Assembly (NCBI RefSeq): GCF_029946505.1
Contig: NZ_JARZHG010000018.1
Span: forward strand, 167,749-231,748
DNA: 64,000 bases
Direction: 5' to 3'
Source: Polyangium sp. y55x31
Lineage (GTDB): Bacteria; Myxococcota_A; Polyangia; Polyangiales; Polyangiaceae
Position 1 is the stretch's first letter. Each line of letters begins with the position of its first letter. Below are positions 8,749 to 16,567 of this stretch, one piece after another. Made by a program: the position numbers and the translations under genes. The notes below the pieces were generated by a model. The model saw only the letters and a program-made list of their open reading frames with translations, had not been told where the DNA came from and searched no databases.

Positions 8749-9912
8749 ATGTCGCGACTTCGTTGGATGACGGCGGGTGAATCTCACGGCCCTTCCCTGG
8801 TGGCCATCGTCGAAGGCATCCCCTCCGGGATGCCCCTCCTCTCCGAGGACGTCGACCACGACCTCGCACGCCGCCAGCGCGGCTACGGCCGCGGCGGCCG
8901 CATGAAAATCGAGACCGACCGGGCCCAGCTCGTCGGGGGCGTCCGGGGCGGCGAGACCCTCGGCGGACCCATCGCCCTTCGTATCGACAACCGCGACCAC
9001 GCCAACTGGACCGGCCGCATGGGCCCCGACCCCTTCCCCTCTCCGCCCGAGCCCCTCACCCGCCCCCGCCCTGGCCACGCCGACCTCGCGGGCGGCCTCA
9101 AGTACGACCGCAAGGACCTCCGCGACATCCTCGAACGGGCCAGCGCTCGCGAGACCGCCTCCCGCGTCGCCGTCGGCGCCGTCTGCCGCAAGCTCCTCTC
9201 CCTCCTTCACATCGACGTCTTCGCCCACGTCGTCTCCATCGGCCCGGTCACGGCCACCCTCCCGGACCTCCCCCTCTCCGAGCTCCGCACCCGCGCCCGC
9301 GCCTCCGACCTCGCCTGCGTCGACCCGGACGCCGAGGCCGCCATGCGCACGGCCATCCATGAAGCCTCCCATGCCGGCGACACCCTCGGCGGTGTCTTCG
9401 AGGTCATCGCCACCGGCCTCCCCCCTGGCCTCGGCAGCCACGTCCAGTGGGACCGCAAGCTCGACGGCCGCCTCGCCCAGGCCCTCATGAGCATCCACGC
9501 CATCAAGGGCGTCGAGCTTGGCCTCGGCTTCACGGCCGCCACCCTCCGCGGCTCCCAGGTCCACGACCCCATCACCTACGACCCCACCCACCACTTCGAC
9601 CGCCCCACCAACCGCGCCGGTGGCCTCGAAGGCGGCATCACCAACGGCATGCCCCTCGTCTGCCGCGCCGCCATGAAGCCCATCGCCACCCTCAAACGGG
9701 CCCTCCCCTCGGTCGACGTCCACACCAAAGAGCCCTTCGACGCCGCCCACGAGCGCAGCGACATCTGCGCCGTCTCCGCCGCCTCGGTCGTCGGCGAAGC
9801 CATGGTCGCCATCACCCTCGCGGACGCCGTCCTCGAGAAGTTCGGAGGCGACAGCCTCGGCGAGCTTCGCCGCAACCTGGAGACGTACCGCGCCCAGCTC
9901 GCGGCCTACTGA
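8749..9912 (+). CDS. aroC: Chorismate synthase
   Basis: 387 residues. Final step of the shikimate pathway, converting 5-enolpyruvylshikimate-3-phosphate to chorismate with reduced FMN. Family signatures are present: TAGESHGP near the start, RRQRGYGRGGRMKIE, and ASARETASRVAVGA. It is divergent from the DUF167-dapF operon across about 107 bp that must hold both promoters. The stop is followed within 7 bp by a parS site. Another shikimate gene, the fused aroKB, lies 1.7 kb downstream, separated by the repeat region. Confidence 0.97.
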   Translation: MSRLRWMTAGESHGPSLVAIVEGIPSGMPLLSEDVDHDLARRQRGYGRGGRMKIETDRAQLVGGVRGGETLGGPIALRIDNRDHANWTGRMGPDPFPSPPEPLTRPRPGHADLAGGLKYDRKDLRDILERASARETASRVAVGAVCRKLLSLLHIDVFAHVVSIGPVTATLPDLPLSELRTRARASDLACVDPDAEAAMRTAIHEASHAGDTLGGVFEVIATGLPPGLGSHVQWDRKLDGRLAQALMSIHAIKGVELGLGFTAATLRGSQVHDPITYDPTHHFDRPTNRAGGLEGGITNGMPLVCRAAMKPIATLKRALPSVDVHTKEPFDAAHERSDICAVSAASVVGEAMVAITLADAVLEKFGGDSLGELRRNLETYRAQLAAY

Positions 9913-9918
9913 CCGGGA

Positions 9919-9934
9919 CGTTTCACGTGAAACA
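9919..9934. other. parS centromere site 1
   Basis: CGTTTCACGTGAAACA matches the near-universal bacterial parS consensus TGTTTCACGTGAAACA at 15 of 16 positions, with a perfect 14 bp palindromic core. ParB binds such sites and loads to form the segregation complex. It lies 7 bp after the aroC stop and 16 bp before the first tandem repeat array. Confidence 0.9.
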
Positions 9935-9950
9935 TCCCTCCTGAGAACCT

Positions 9951-10044
9951 CCGAGGTTACCTTCGAGCTTCGCGCAGCACTGCGAACCGACCCCGAGGTT
10001 ACCTTCGAGCTTCGCGCAGCACTGCGAACCGACCTCCGAGGTTA
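9951..10044. repeat. 42-43 bp tandem repeat array A (two units plus a partial)
   Basis: The core GAGGTTACCTTCGAGCTTCG recurs with starts at 9953, 9995 and 10038, giving periods of 42 and 43. Each full unit also contains an inverted CGCAG-CA-CTGCG hairpin motif. The last copy breaks off into GAGGTTACCGGGCGGCATCT, the same way the larger array B ends. Non-coding, immediately after parS site 1. Confidence 0.9.
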
Positions 10045-10329
10045 CCGGGCGGCATCTGCTCATGTCCAACCCCACCCCAACCGCGGAGGCATGGTCCTGC
10101 GCTGGAAGATACTCGTCATCGCGGCCCCGACGTTCATCCCCGAGGGGCGGGGATCGAGGGCGCTCACGCGTGAACGACCGTGACGCCGGTCAGGTCCACT
10201 CGACAGTCGTCCAAGCCGTACCAGGAGATGATTGTAGCTGGTCGGATACAGATCGACGCGCGGTGTGGGTTGCAATGGGCTCCTCTTGCGGCGCGACGAG
10301 GGCCGACGGCGAAAACAAGGGAGGTCGTC

Positions 10330-10608
10330 ATGAAGCTCGCGAAGATCGCGGCGCTCATTGCCGTCGCCGTCGCACCCGTGGCCTTCGGATGCGCGGCGAG
10401 CGTGGAGGATCCGGCGGCGCAGGCGGATGAAGCCCTGGTCGCCACCCGCGCCTCGGAGGATCCCGCGGTGGCTTGCATGCAAGGCGGTGATCCCGCGTGC
10501 ATCGCTACCTGCAAGCGCTTGGGGAGCCAAACCGGCTTCTGCATAGGAACCCCCATCGGGTGGGTCTGCTTCTGCCAGCCCCCCGTCCCGTCCGCCCCCC
10601 CCCAGTGA
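10330..10608 (+). CDS. Small Cys-rich lipoprotein between the two repeat arrays
   Basis: 92 residues. Signal peptide with lipobox VAFGC (Cys21), then an acidic spacer and six cysteines in the C-terminal half (ACMQGGDPACIATCKRLG, GFCIG, VCFC), giving a small disulfide-rich envelope protein. Start ATG 10330 chosen for the GGGAGG ribosome binding site 5 bp upstream. Lies alone in a 1.7 kb interval between aroC and aroKB, flanked on both sides by copies of the same tandem repeat. Function unknown. Confidence 0.7.
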   Translation: MKLAKIAALIAVAVAPVAFGCAASVEDPAAQADEALVATRASEDPAVACMQGGDPACIATCKRLGSQTGFCIGTPIGWVCFCQPPVPSAPPQ

Positions 10609-10699
10609 TCCCCGCGCGTAGCCGGGCCGGGGTGCACAACGGCGGATGTCCGGGCAGCGCCGGGCCGGGAAAGCCACCTCGGGTCCACTCGACATTCGT

Positions 10700-10768
10700 C
10701 ACTCCACCTCGACAAATTCGCCGCCCGCGCCCCGGTCTACGCCGAGGCCCATGCCCACCTTCGGACCG
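10700..10768 (+). pseudogene. Chimeric fragment copied from aroKB leader and coding region
   Basis: 10700-10717 is identical to 11586-11603, the DNA just upstream of aroKB. 10718-10768 repeats 12067-12117 inside the shikimate kinase part of aroKB with one mismatch in 51. The two source segments are about 460 bp apart in the intact locus but abut here, so this looks like the remnant of a second aroKB copy that lost the part between. It leads directly into repeat array B. Confidence 0.7.
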
Positions 10769-10769
10769 C

Positions 10770-11256
10770 GAACCGACCTCGAGGTTACCTTCGAGCTTCG
10801 CACGGCATCGCAAACCGACCTCGAGGTTACCTTCGAGCTTCGCGCAGCACTGCGAACCGACCTCGAGGTTACTTTCGAGCGTCGCACGGCATCGCAAACT
10901 GACCTCCGAGGTTACCTTCGAGCTTCGCGCAGCACTGCGAACCGACCTCGAGGTTACTTTCGACCTTCGCCCGGCATCATAAACCGACCTCCAGGTTACC
11001 TTCGAGCTTCGCGCAGCACTGCGAACCGACCCCGAGGTTACCTTCGAGCTTCGCGCAGCACTGCGAACCGACCCCGAGGTTACCTTCGAGCTTCGCGCAG
11101 CACTGCGAACCGACCTCGGAGGTTACCTTCGAGCTTCGCGCCGCACTGCGAACCGACCTCGAAGGTTACCTTCGAGCTTCGCCCAACATCGCAGACCGAC
11201 CTCCGAGGTTACCTTCGACCTCCGCCCCACACCGCGAACCGACCTCCGAGGTTACC
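10770..11256. repeat. 42-43 bp tandem repeat array B (about 11 units)
   Basis: Twelve occurrences of the GAGGTTAC core, or a one-base variant, start at 10781, 10823, 10865, 10908, 10950, 10992, 11034, 11076, 11119, 11162, 11205 and 11248. Spacing is always 42 or 43 bp. Units differ by point changes (for example GCGCAGCACTGCG versus GCACGGCATCGC), so the array is old enough to have diverged. Mixed periods break any reading frame, which argues against coding. There are no unique spacers. Confidence 0.92.
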
Positions 11257-11320
11257 GGCCGGCATCTTTCCAACCCCACCTCTTCCCCGGACCTGGGGCC
11301 TCGTCCCATAGCTGGACGGG

Positions 11321-11566
11321 GCCGGGGGCGATGGGCGGCGTGAGGTCGGGGGGGCTGGGGGGGAACCCGTTGTTTGAGCGAGCCACGCCCCCCGCCTCGA
11401 AACCCCACACCCCAACCCTCACCCACGTGACCTAGCCGGGAGGCGACACCCATCCCCTCCCGGGTCTTGCCGAAACCTCGACCTGGCACCGGTTCGACCG
11501 GCGTGGCTCGCGAGTTCGGGTGGGGCCCCCAGCCCCCCCGACCTCACGCCGCCCATCGCCCCCGGC
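11321..11566. repeat. Long inverted-repeat element 1 (41 bp perfect arms)
   Basis: Arms 11321-11361 and 11526-11566 are exact reverse complements, separated by 164 bp. The interior contains TTTGAGCGAGCCACG, an inner partial echo GGCGTGGCTCGC, and CTGGCACCGG. It lies between repeat array B and aroKB, 65 bp before the aroKB start. It would form a long stem as RNA or a cruciform as DNA. Related to the element at 14850-15082. Confidence 0.85.
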
Positions 11567-11630
11567 GCCCCCGCACCTGGGCACACACTCCACCTCGACA
11601 AATCCCCTCCCCCATCGAATCGTAATCCCC

Positions 11631-13262
11631 ATGCCTCCGCTTCCCGTTACCCAGCCTCGCCCCCAGCATCCCCTCCTCCTCAGCGGGCTCATGGGCTCCG
11701 GCAAATCGACCATCGGCCCCCTCGTCGCTGCCCAGGCCGGCGTCCCTTTCCTCGACCTCGACGCTGTCATCACCCAGAACACCGGCCGCTCCGTTGCAGC
11801 CCTCTTCGCCGAACCCGGCGGTGAACCTGCCTTCCGCGCCCTCGAGGCCGAAACCCTTCGCGGCCTCCTCGCCTCGCCCGAGCCTCGTGTCATCGCCCTC
11901 GGCGGCGGCACCCTCCTCGACCCCGACCTCCGCGCATTCGCCCTCGCGCACGCGCACATCGTCACCCTCACGGCTCGACCCGACACCCTCGCCGCGCGCA
12001 CCGCCGCCCCCGGCCGACCCCTCCTCGACGAAGCCCCCGACCGCCTCCAGCGCCTCCGCAGCCTCCTCGCCGCCCGCGCTCCGGTCTACGCCGAGGCCCA
12101 TGCCCACCTTCGGACCGACGATCGCTCCCCGGCCGACATCGCCGATGCCGTCCTGCAAGCGTGGCTCGACCCGACCCTCGTCGTCCCGCTCGGCGCTCGT
12201 TCCTACCCGGTTCGACTCACCCACGACGCCCCGCGCACCCTCGCCGAGGTCGCTCGTTCCCTCGCGCCTTCCGCTGTCTTCGTCGTGACCGATGAGAACG
12301 TCGCGCCCATCGCCCTCGACCCGGTCCTCGATGCTCTCCGCGCCACGGGCCTCCGCGTCCCGGCCACCGTCGTCCTTCCGCCCGGCGAGACCCACAAGCA
12401 GATGCCGGCGATCGAGCGCATCCTCGCTGCCCTCGTCGAGTCCGGCGCTGACCGCGAGTGCCTCGTCGTCGCCCTCGGCGGTGGTGTCGTCTCCGATGTT
12501 GCCGGGTTTGCCGCGTCCCTCCTCCTGCGCGGCGTCCGATGGGTCGCGATGCCCACCACCTTGCTCTCGATGGTCGATGCGGCCGTGGGTGGAAAGACCG
12601 GCGTCGACCTCGGCGTCGCCAAGAATGCCGTCGGCACCTTCCACCAGCCCTCGGCCGTGCTCATCGACCCGGCGCGCGTCCAGACCGAGTCCACCCGGGC
12701 CTACGTCTCCGGCCTGGCCGAGGTCGTCAAGGCAGCCGCCATCGCTGACCCTTCCCTCTTCGAGCTCGTCGGCCGCGAGCGTGAGCGTGTCCTCGCCCGC
12801 GACCTCGACCTCGTTCGGCAGATGGTCCTCGGCGCCGTCGGCGTGAAGACCGCGATCGTCATCCGGGACGAGCGTGAGTCCGGCGACCGCGTCCTCCTCA
12901 ACTTTGGCCACACCATCGGGCATGGCCTCGAAGCGGCTGGCGCGTATACCCGCCTCACCCATGGCGAGGCCGTCTCGCTCGGCATGATCGCCATCCTGCG
13001 CGTCGGCCGTGCCCTCGGCGTCACCGACCCTGAGGCGGCCACGCGTATCGAGCGCCTCCTCGTCGACCTCGGCTTGCCCACGGACCTCACGCGCGAGCCC
13101 ATCGACGAGGCGCTCCGCTTGGCTTCCCTCGACAAGAAGCGCACGGCTTCCGGGATTCGGGTCGTCCTCCTCGAAGGCCTTGGGCGACCTCGCATCGAGC
13201 TCCTCTCGCTCGAGGCCTTGGGGCGCCTCCTTCATGCGGGCATGCAAAGCGTTTCCGTCTGA
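11631..13262 (+). CDS. aroKB: Fused shikimate kinase / 3-dehydroquinate synthase
   Basis: 543 residues carrying two shikimate-pathway enzymes in one chain. Residues 1-170 are shikimate kinase, with Walker A GLMGSGKST at 19-27 and the GGGTLL substrate loop. Residues about 175-543 are 3-dehydroquinate synthase, with the NAD-binding GGGVVSDVAGF, the substrate loop MVDAAVGGKTGVD and metal ligands in NFGHTIGHGLE. The fusion makes steps 2 and 5 of the pathway from one gene; separate genes are the usual arrangement. ATG 11631 is the first start before the kinase domain, though upstream DNA stays open. Upstream lie the repeat array and inverted repeat. Confidence 0.96.
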   Translation: MPPLPVTQPRPQHPLLLSGLMGSGKSTIGPLVAAQAGVPFLDLDAVITQNTGRSVAALFAEPGGEPAFRALEAETLRGLLASPEPRVIALGGGTLLDPDLRAFALAHAHIVTLTARPDTLAARTAAPGRPLLDEAPDRLQRLRSLLAARAPVYAEAHAHLRTDDRSPADIADAVLQAWLDPTLVVPLGARSYPVRLTHDAPRTLAEVARSLAPSAVFVVTDENVAPIALDPVLDALRATGLRVPATVVLPPGETHKQMPAIERILAALVESGADRECLVVALGGGVVSDVAGFAASLLLRGVRWVAMPTTLLSMVDAAVGGKTGVDLGVAKNAVGTFHQPSAVLIDPARVQTESTRAYVSGLAEVVKAAAIADPSLFELVGRERERVLARDLDLVRQMVLGAVGVKTAIVIRDERESGDRVLLNFGHTIGHGLEAAGAYTRLTHGEAVSLGMIAILRVGRALGVTDPEAATRIERLLVDLGLPTDLTREPIDEALRLASLDKKRTASGIRVVLLEGLGRPRIELLSLEALGRLLHAGMQSVSV

Positions 13263-13343
13263 ACCCTGCGGATCTTTGCCGGCTTGGCGGCTTTCTCGAT
13301 ACACTGACGGTTGACCTCAGGCGTCGAGGGAGGCTCCTCCACC

Positions 13344-14066
13344 ATGAAGATCCAGCGAAGGCATGTCGGCAGTGTGGCCGCGCTTCTGGCGTTCGGCGGT
13401 TTGCTCGGTGCGGGGTGCGCGGAGAACCGCAGCAGCCTCTTCGTCCGCGGCGTGCTCAAGTTCGACCCCGACACCTGCGAAGTCACGGCCGAGGCCACGG
13501 CTGCGACCATCCTGCGTGGCACCCTCGACGTGGCGTTCACCACCGAGTACAGCGCGGCGCTCCTCATTGGCAACCAGATGGTCCGGCGCGGCAACGCGGC
13601 GACGCTTCGCACGGAGACCTCTCGGGTCCAGTTCGAGAGCGCCGACGTCCACACCTTCGACTCCGCGGGCAACGAGCTCGCCGCCTTCACGGCGCCGGCC
13701 ACCGGGTTCGTCGACCCGTCGACGGGCGCCGAGCCCGGGTTTGGCTTCGCCAATGTCGTCCTCGTCGACTCCGGCACCGCGACGGCAGCCATCGGGAACT
13801 CCGGGGGACCCGTCGAAGTTCTCGCCAGTGTCATCGTGCGTGGGCGGACGCTCGGCGGGGAGGAAGTCGCCACCGGCGAGTGGCAGTTCCCGGTCGACCT
13901 TTGCCGCGGGTGCCTCGTGTTCTTCCCGGGCGAAGCGGACGACATCACCCTGCCGGGTCCGAATTGCGAGGACCGGTCGGACGGCCCCACCTCCGCTTGC
14001 CGGATCGGGTTGGATACCGGCGTGGATTGTCGCGTCTGCCCCGGGAATCCGGTCTGCGTCCCCTGA
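13344..14066 (+). CDS. Lipoprotein of unknown function
   Basis: 240 residues. Signal peptide with lipobox LGAGC (Cys25). The mature part is beta-rich, ends in a Cys-rich tail (CRGCLVFF, CRVCPGNPVCVP) and has no catalytic motif I recognise. ATG 13344 is preferred over the GTG/ATG starts upstream because GGGAGGCTCC sits at ribosome-binding distance. It follows aroKB by 81 bp and converges with the gene at 14130; parS site 2 lies between the two stops. Confidence 0.75.
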   Translation: MKIQRRHVGSVAALLAFGGLLGAGCAENRSSLFVRGVLKFDPDTCEVTAEATAATILRGTLDVAFTTEYSAALLIGNQMVRRGNAATLRTETSRVQFESADVHTFDSAGNELAAFTAPATGFVDPSTGAEPGFGFANVVLVDSGTATAAIGNSGGPVEVLASVIVRGRTLGGEEVATGEWQFPVDLCRGCLVFFPGEADDITLPGPNCEDRSDGPTSACRIGLDTGVDCRVCPGNPVCVP

Positions 14067-14098
14067 GCACCCACCCAACGAGAGCCGACCGCACTCAA

Positions 14099-14114
14099 CG
14101 TTTCACGTGAAACA
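14099..14114. other. parS centromere site 2
   Basis: CGTTTCACGTGAAACA, identical to sites 1 and 4 and one base from the parS consensus. Located between two convergent genes (stops at 14066 and 14130), where it would not disturb transcription. Confidence 0.9.
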
Positions 14115-14129
14115 TCCCCCCGACACCCG

Positions 14130-14756
14130 TCACCGCACGGGTCTCGTATCCGCCGAGCCTCCGCGAATCGCGTTGTAGAGGATCTGGAACGGCAAGCTCA
14201 ACGCCACCAGGTCGAGCTGCGCGCTGACGACGATCGACGTCTCCCGCGAGGGCCCGAGCCCGTACCGGAACTGCGCCAGCAACCCCGCAGCAATCACGTA
14301 CGAGGCGTGGAAGTTGTAGCTGCGGCTCCCCCAGAACAGCGCCCCCGACACCCCCGGTTCGAGCCCCTGCATCGGCGCGTACCGCCCATACCCGCCCACC
14401 GAGGCCACGATGGGCAACGCCTGCAGCACGGGGAACAGCGTCGACACCCCGGCGCCGAACTGCACCTCATCGAAGGCGTGCGTGAACACCTCGGCATAGG
14501 GACCCACGCCGAAGTCCGTCACCTTGCTCCGACCGAACAGAACGTCCCCGCGCAGCCCCAGGTGAAAGACCGTCTGGTCCCATATCTTTCGCTCCAGCCC
14601 TCGCCCGGCGGCGCCAATCGTCAACCCGACCGTCCCTTGCGGCTCGGCCCGCGCCTCCGCCGCGAACGCCAGGCACCCCGCGAGCACCGCCCCGCCCACG
14701 AGCGCCCGCCGTCCAGCCCAACCCAACCCAACCCGGCACGCCCGCCTGCTTTCCAT
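14130..14756 (-). CDS. Secreted protein of unknown function, probably outer-membrane associated
   Basis: 208 residues. N-terminal signal sequence (basic residues, then a hydrophobic stretch ending AAEARA), followed by a glycine- and aromatic-rich chain with alternating hydrophobic residues suggestive of beta strands, such as VGLTIGAAGRG, FHLGLRGDVLFG and SVGGYGRYAP. A small beta-barrel is plausible but not proven. Start at ATG 14756, with GGGAAGAAG immediately upstream. parS site 3 lies 46 bp before the start. Confidence 0.65.
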   Translation of the reverse strand: MESRRACRVGLGWAGRRALVGGAVLAGCLAFAAEARAEPQGTVGLTIGAAGRGLERKIWDQTVFHLGLRGDVLFGRSKVTDFGVGPYAEVFTHAFDEVQFGAGVSTLFPVLQALPIVASVGGYGRYAPMQGLEPGVSGALFWGSRSYNFHASYVIAAGLLAQFRYGLGPSRETSIVVSAQLDLVALSLPFQILYNAIRGGSADTRPVR

Positions 14757-14802
14757 CTTCTTCCCATCGCCCACCCTCCCCCACCCCGTCAAGCAACCCC
14801 CA

Positions 14803-14818
14803 TGTTTCACGTGAAACA
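14803..14818. other. parS centromere site 3 (perfect consensus)
   Basis: TGTTTCACGTGAAACA, a 16/16 match to the parS consensus, extended by one flanking pair to an 18 bp perfect palindrome (14802-14819). It lies in the intergenic space shared by the leftward gene at 14130 and zapA. Confidence 0.93.
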
Positions 14819-14849
14819 TCCCCCCCACCCGCCCCACCCGATCGACGCT

Positions 14850-15082
14850 GGAGGGAGGTCGGAGGTGGTGGCCACCCGGAGGGGCACGCAAGAGAACCGA
14901 GCGAGGTACACCCACGCCAAAGCCTCGCGAGGCGGTCCAGTGCCAGGGGCCATCACGCCCCCGGACGCACCCACCCGAGCGAGACGTGCGGGGGCCATCC
15001 CTCAAAGAACCCCACCCGTCCAAATCCAACCAGAACGACCCCAAGTGCCCCTCCGGGTGGCCACCACCTCCGACCTCCCTCC
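14850..15082. repeat. Long inverted-repeat element 2 (38 bp perfect arms)
   Basis: Arms 14850-14887 and 15045-15082 are exact reverse complements separated by 157 bp. On the minus strand the interior holds GTTCTTTGAGGGATGG, CTGGCACTGG and GGCGTGGGTG in the order seen on the plus strand of element 1. The two are therefore relatives in opposite orientation, although their arm sequences differ. It ends 43 bp before zapA. Confidence 0.85.
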
Positions 15083-15125
15083 CCGCCTCGCATCCCGGCC
15101 CCCCGCATGGTACCGTCCCCTCGCC

Positions 15126-15449
15126 ATGGGTGGCCGTCAGGTCCAGCTTCGCATCGGCGGCCAGACATATCGGGTCGTCACTTCCGCGTCCGACGACGAG
15201 CTTCACCGCCTCACCCTCATCGTCGAGGAGAAGCTCACGCAGGTTGCTGGCCCCGGCCGCATGGTCAACCCCCAGGCTCTCCTCCTCGCGGCCCTCGCCC
15301 TCGCGCACGACCTCGAAGAGGAGCGCGCTCGCCATAGCGATCAACTCGCCCGCACCCGCATCGCCTTTGGCCGCATGCTCGAGCGTGTCGACGCTGCGCT
15401 TGGCGCCCTCGAACCCGGCACGGACGCATCCGACGAGGACGACCGATGA
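15126..15449 (+). CDS. zapA: Cell division protein ZapA
   Basis: 107 residues. The N-terminal half has the ZapA pattern (VQLRIGGQTYRVVTSASDD, then LIVEEKLTQV), and the C-terminal half is a long helix suited to the family's coiled-coil dimer. ZapA binds FtsZ filaments and stabilises the Z ring at mid-cell. Start ATG 15126 fits the family length. The stop overlaps the bioF start by ATGA, so zapA, bioF and bioD are one operon. Its position next to parS sites is probably chance, but it puts a division gene inside the centromere region. Confidence 0.85.
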   Translation: MGGRQVQLRIGGQTYRVVTSASDDELHRLTLIVEEKLTQVAGPGRMVNPQALLLAALALAHDLEEERARHSDQLARTRIAFGRMLERVDAALGALEPGTDASDEDDR

Positions 15450-16567
15450 CTGAGCTTGGCGCCCTTCGCCATCTCGCGGCGGAGATCACGGCGCTCGAAC
15501 AGACAGGCCTGCTCCGCAAGCCGAGCGCACCTCCTCCGCCGGGATGCCTCGTCCTCTGCTCGAACGATTACCTCGGATACGGCACCGAGCCCTGGCCTGC
15601 GCCCACCGAGGCACCCTCCGGGGCCGGCGCGTCACGCCTCGTCAGCGGACATCATGCCGAGCACGCGCTCGCCGAGCAGACGATCGCCACCTGGCTCGGG
15701 TTCGAATCCGCGCTCCTGTTCTCGTCCGGGTATGCGGCGAACGTCGGCACCATCTCGGCGCTCGCTCGGCCGGGAGACGTCATCGTCTCGGATGCGTTGA
15801 ACCACGCCTCCATCATCGATGGCTGCCGCCTCTCCGGGGCCAAGGTCGTCGTCGTTCCCCATCGGGATGCAGCGGCCGCCGAGGTTGCGCTCGAGCAGGC
15901 GCAGGGTGCGCGGCGGCGATGGCTCGTGACGGAGTCGTACTTCAGCATGGATGGCGACTCGCCCGACCTTGCTCGCCTCCGGGCCGCCTGTGACCGATGG
16001 GACGCCGCGCTCATCGTGGACGAGGCCCACGCGGTTGGCACCCTCGGGCCTGAAGGTCGAGGACTCGCGGCGCGGGCGGGCGTTCGACCGGACGTCCTCG
16101 TCGGGGCGCTCGGGAAGTCGCTCGGGCTTCAAGGGGCGTTCGTGGCCGGGCCGATGGTTCTTCGAACCTGGCTCTGGAACCGCGCCCGTAGCTTCGTCTT
16201 CTCCACGGGGATCAGCCCCGCCCTCGCTGCTGCCATCCGGCAGCGGGTCCTTCGTGTAGCTGCCGATGACGAGGCACGTGCTCGACTCGACCGGGTCGTG
16301 AACCGCCTGCGCGCCGACCTCGCCGCCCTCATCGGGGATGCGCTCCTCCCCTCGCATGGGCCCATCCTCCCTTGCTTCGTGGGTCCTCCGGAGGAGGCCG
16401 TTCGCATCTCGCTCCGCCTTCGCGAGCGTGGTGTCCTCGTCCAGGCCATTCGTCCCCCGACCGTCCCGCCGGGTACCTCGCGCCTTCGCGTCACCGCGCA
16501 CGCGCGCCTCACCGACGCGGACCTCTCTCGGATCGTCACTGCCTTCGCGGAGGGCTGGAAGCCATGA
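15446..16567 (+). CDS. bioF: 8-amino-7-oxononanoate synthase
   Basis: 373 residues. PLP-dependent condensation of pimeloyl-ACP (or -CoA) with alanine, first committed step of biotin ring assembly. Diagnostic features: LCSNDYLGYG near the N-terminus, GAGASRLVSGHH, the DEAHAVGTLG aspartate that contacts PLP, and the Schiff-base lysine in GALGKSLG. The start overlaps the zapA stop by 4 bp and the stop overlaps bioD in the same way. Confidence 0.95.
   Translation: MTELGALRHLAAEITALEQTGLLRKPSAPPPPGCLVLCSNDYLGYGTEPWPAPTEAPSGAGASRLVSGHHAEHALAEQTIATWLGFESALLFSSGYAANVGTISALARPGDVIVSDALNHASIIDGCRLSGAKVVVVPHRDAAAAEVALEQAQGARRRWLVTESYFSMDGDSPDLARLRAACDRWDAALIVDEAHAVGTLGPEGRGLAARAGVRPDVLVGALGKSLGLQGAFVAGPMVLRTWLWNRARSFVFSTGISPALAAAIRQRVLRVAADDEARARLDRVVNRLRADLAALIGDALLPSHGPILPCFVGPPEEAVRISLRLRERGVLVQAIRPPTVPPGTSRLRVTAHARLTDADLSRIVTAFAEGWKP

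Noticed and set aside
9919..9934. Generic CACGTG transcription-factor box
   Set aside because: The full 14 bp palindrome recurs four times and matches parS far beyond the six-base core.
9951..11256. CRISPR array
   Set aside because: Units are contiguous 42-43 bp repeats with no unique spacers, and no cas genes are in the window.
10646..11311. Protein-coding reading of the tandem array (repeats such as TDLEVTFELR)
   Set aside because: Periods alternate between 42 and 43 bp, so no frame is kept through the array; there is no start with ribosome binding site.
11321..11566. Insertion sequence bounded by the 41 bp inverted repeats
   Set aside because: The 164 bp interior cannot encode a transposase and no target duplication was seen; a non-autonomous element remains possible.
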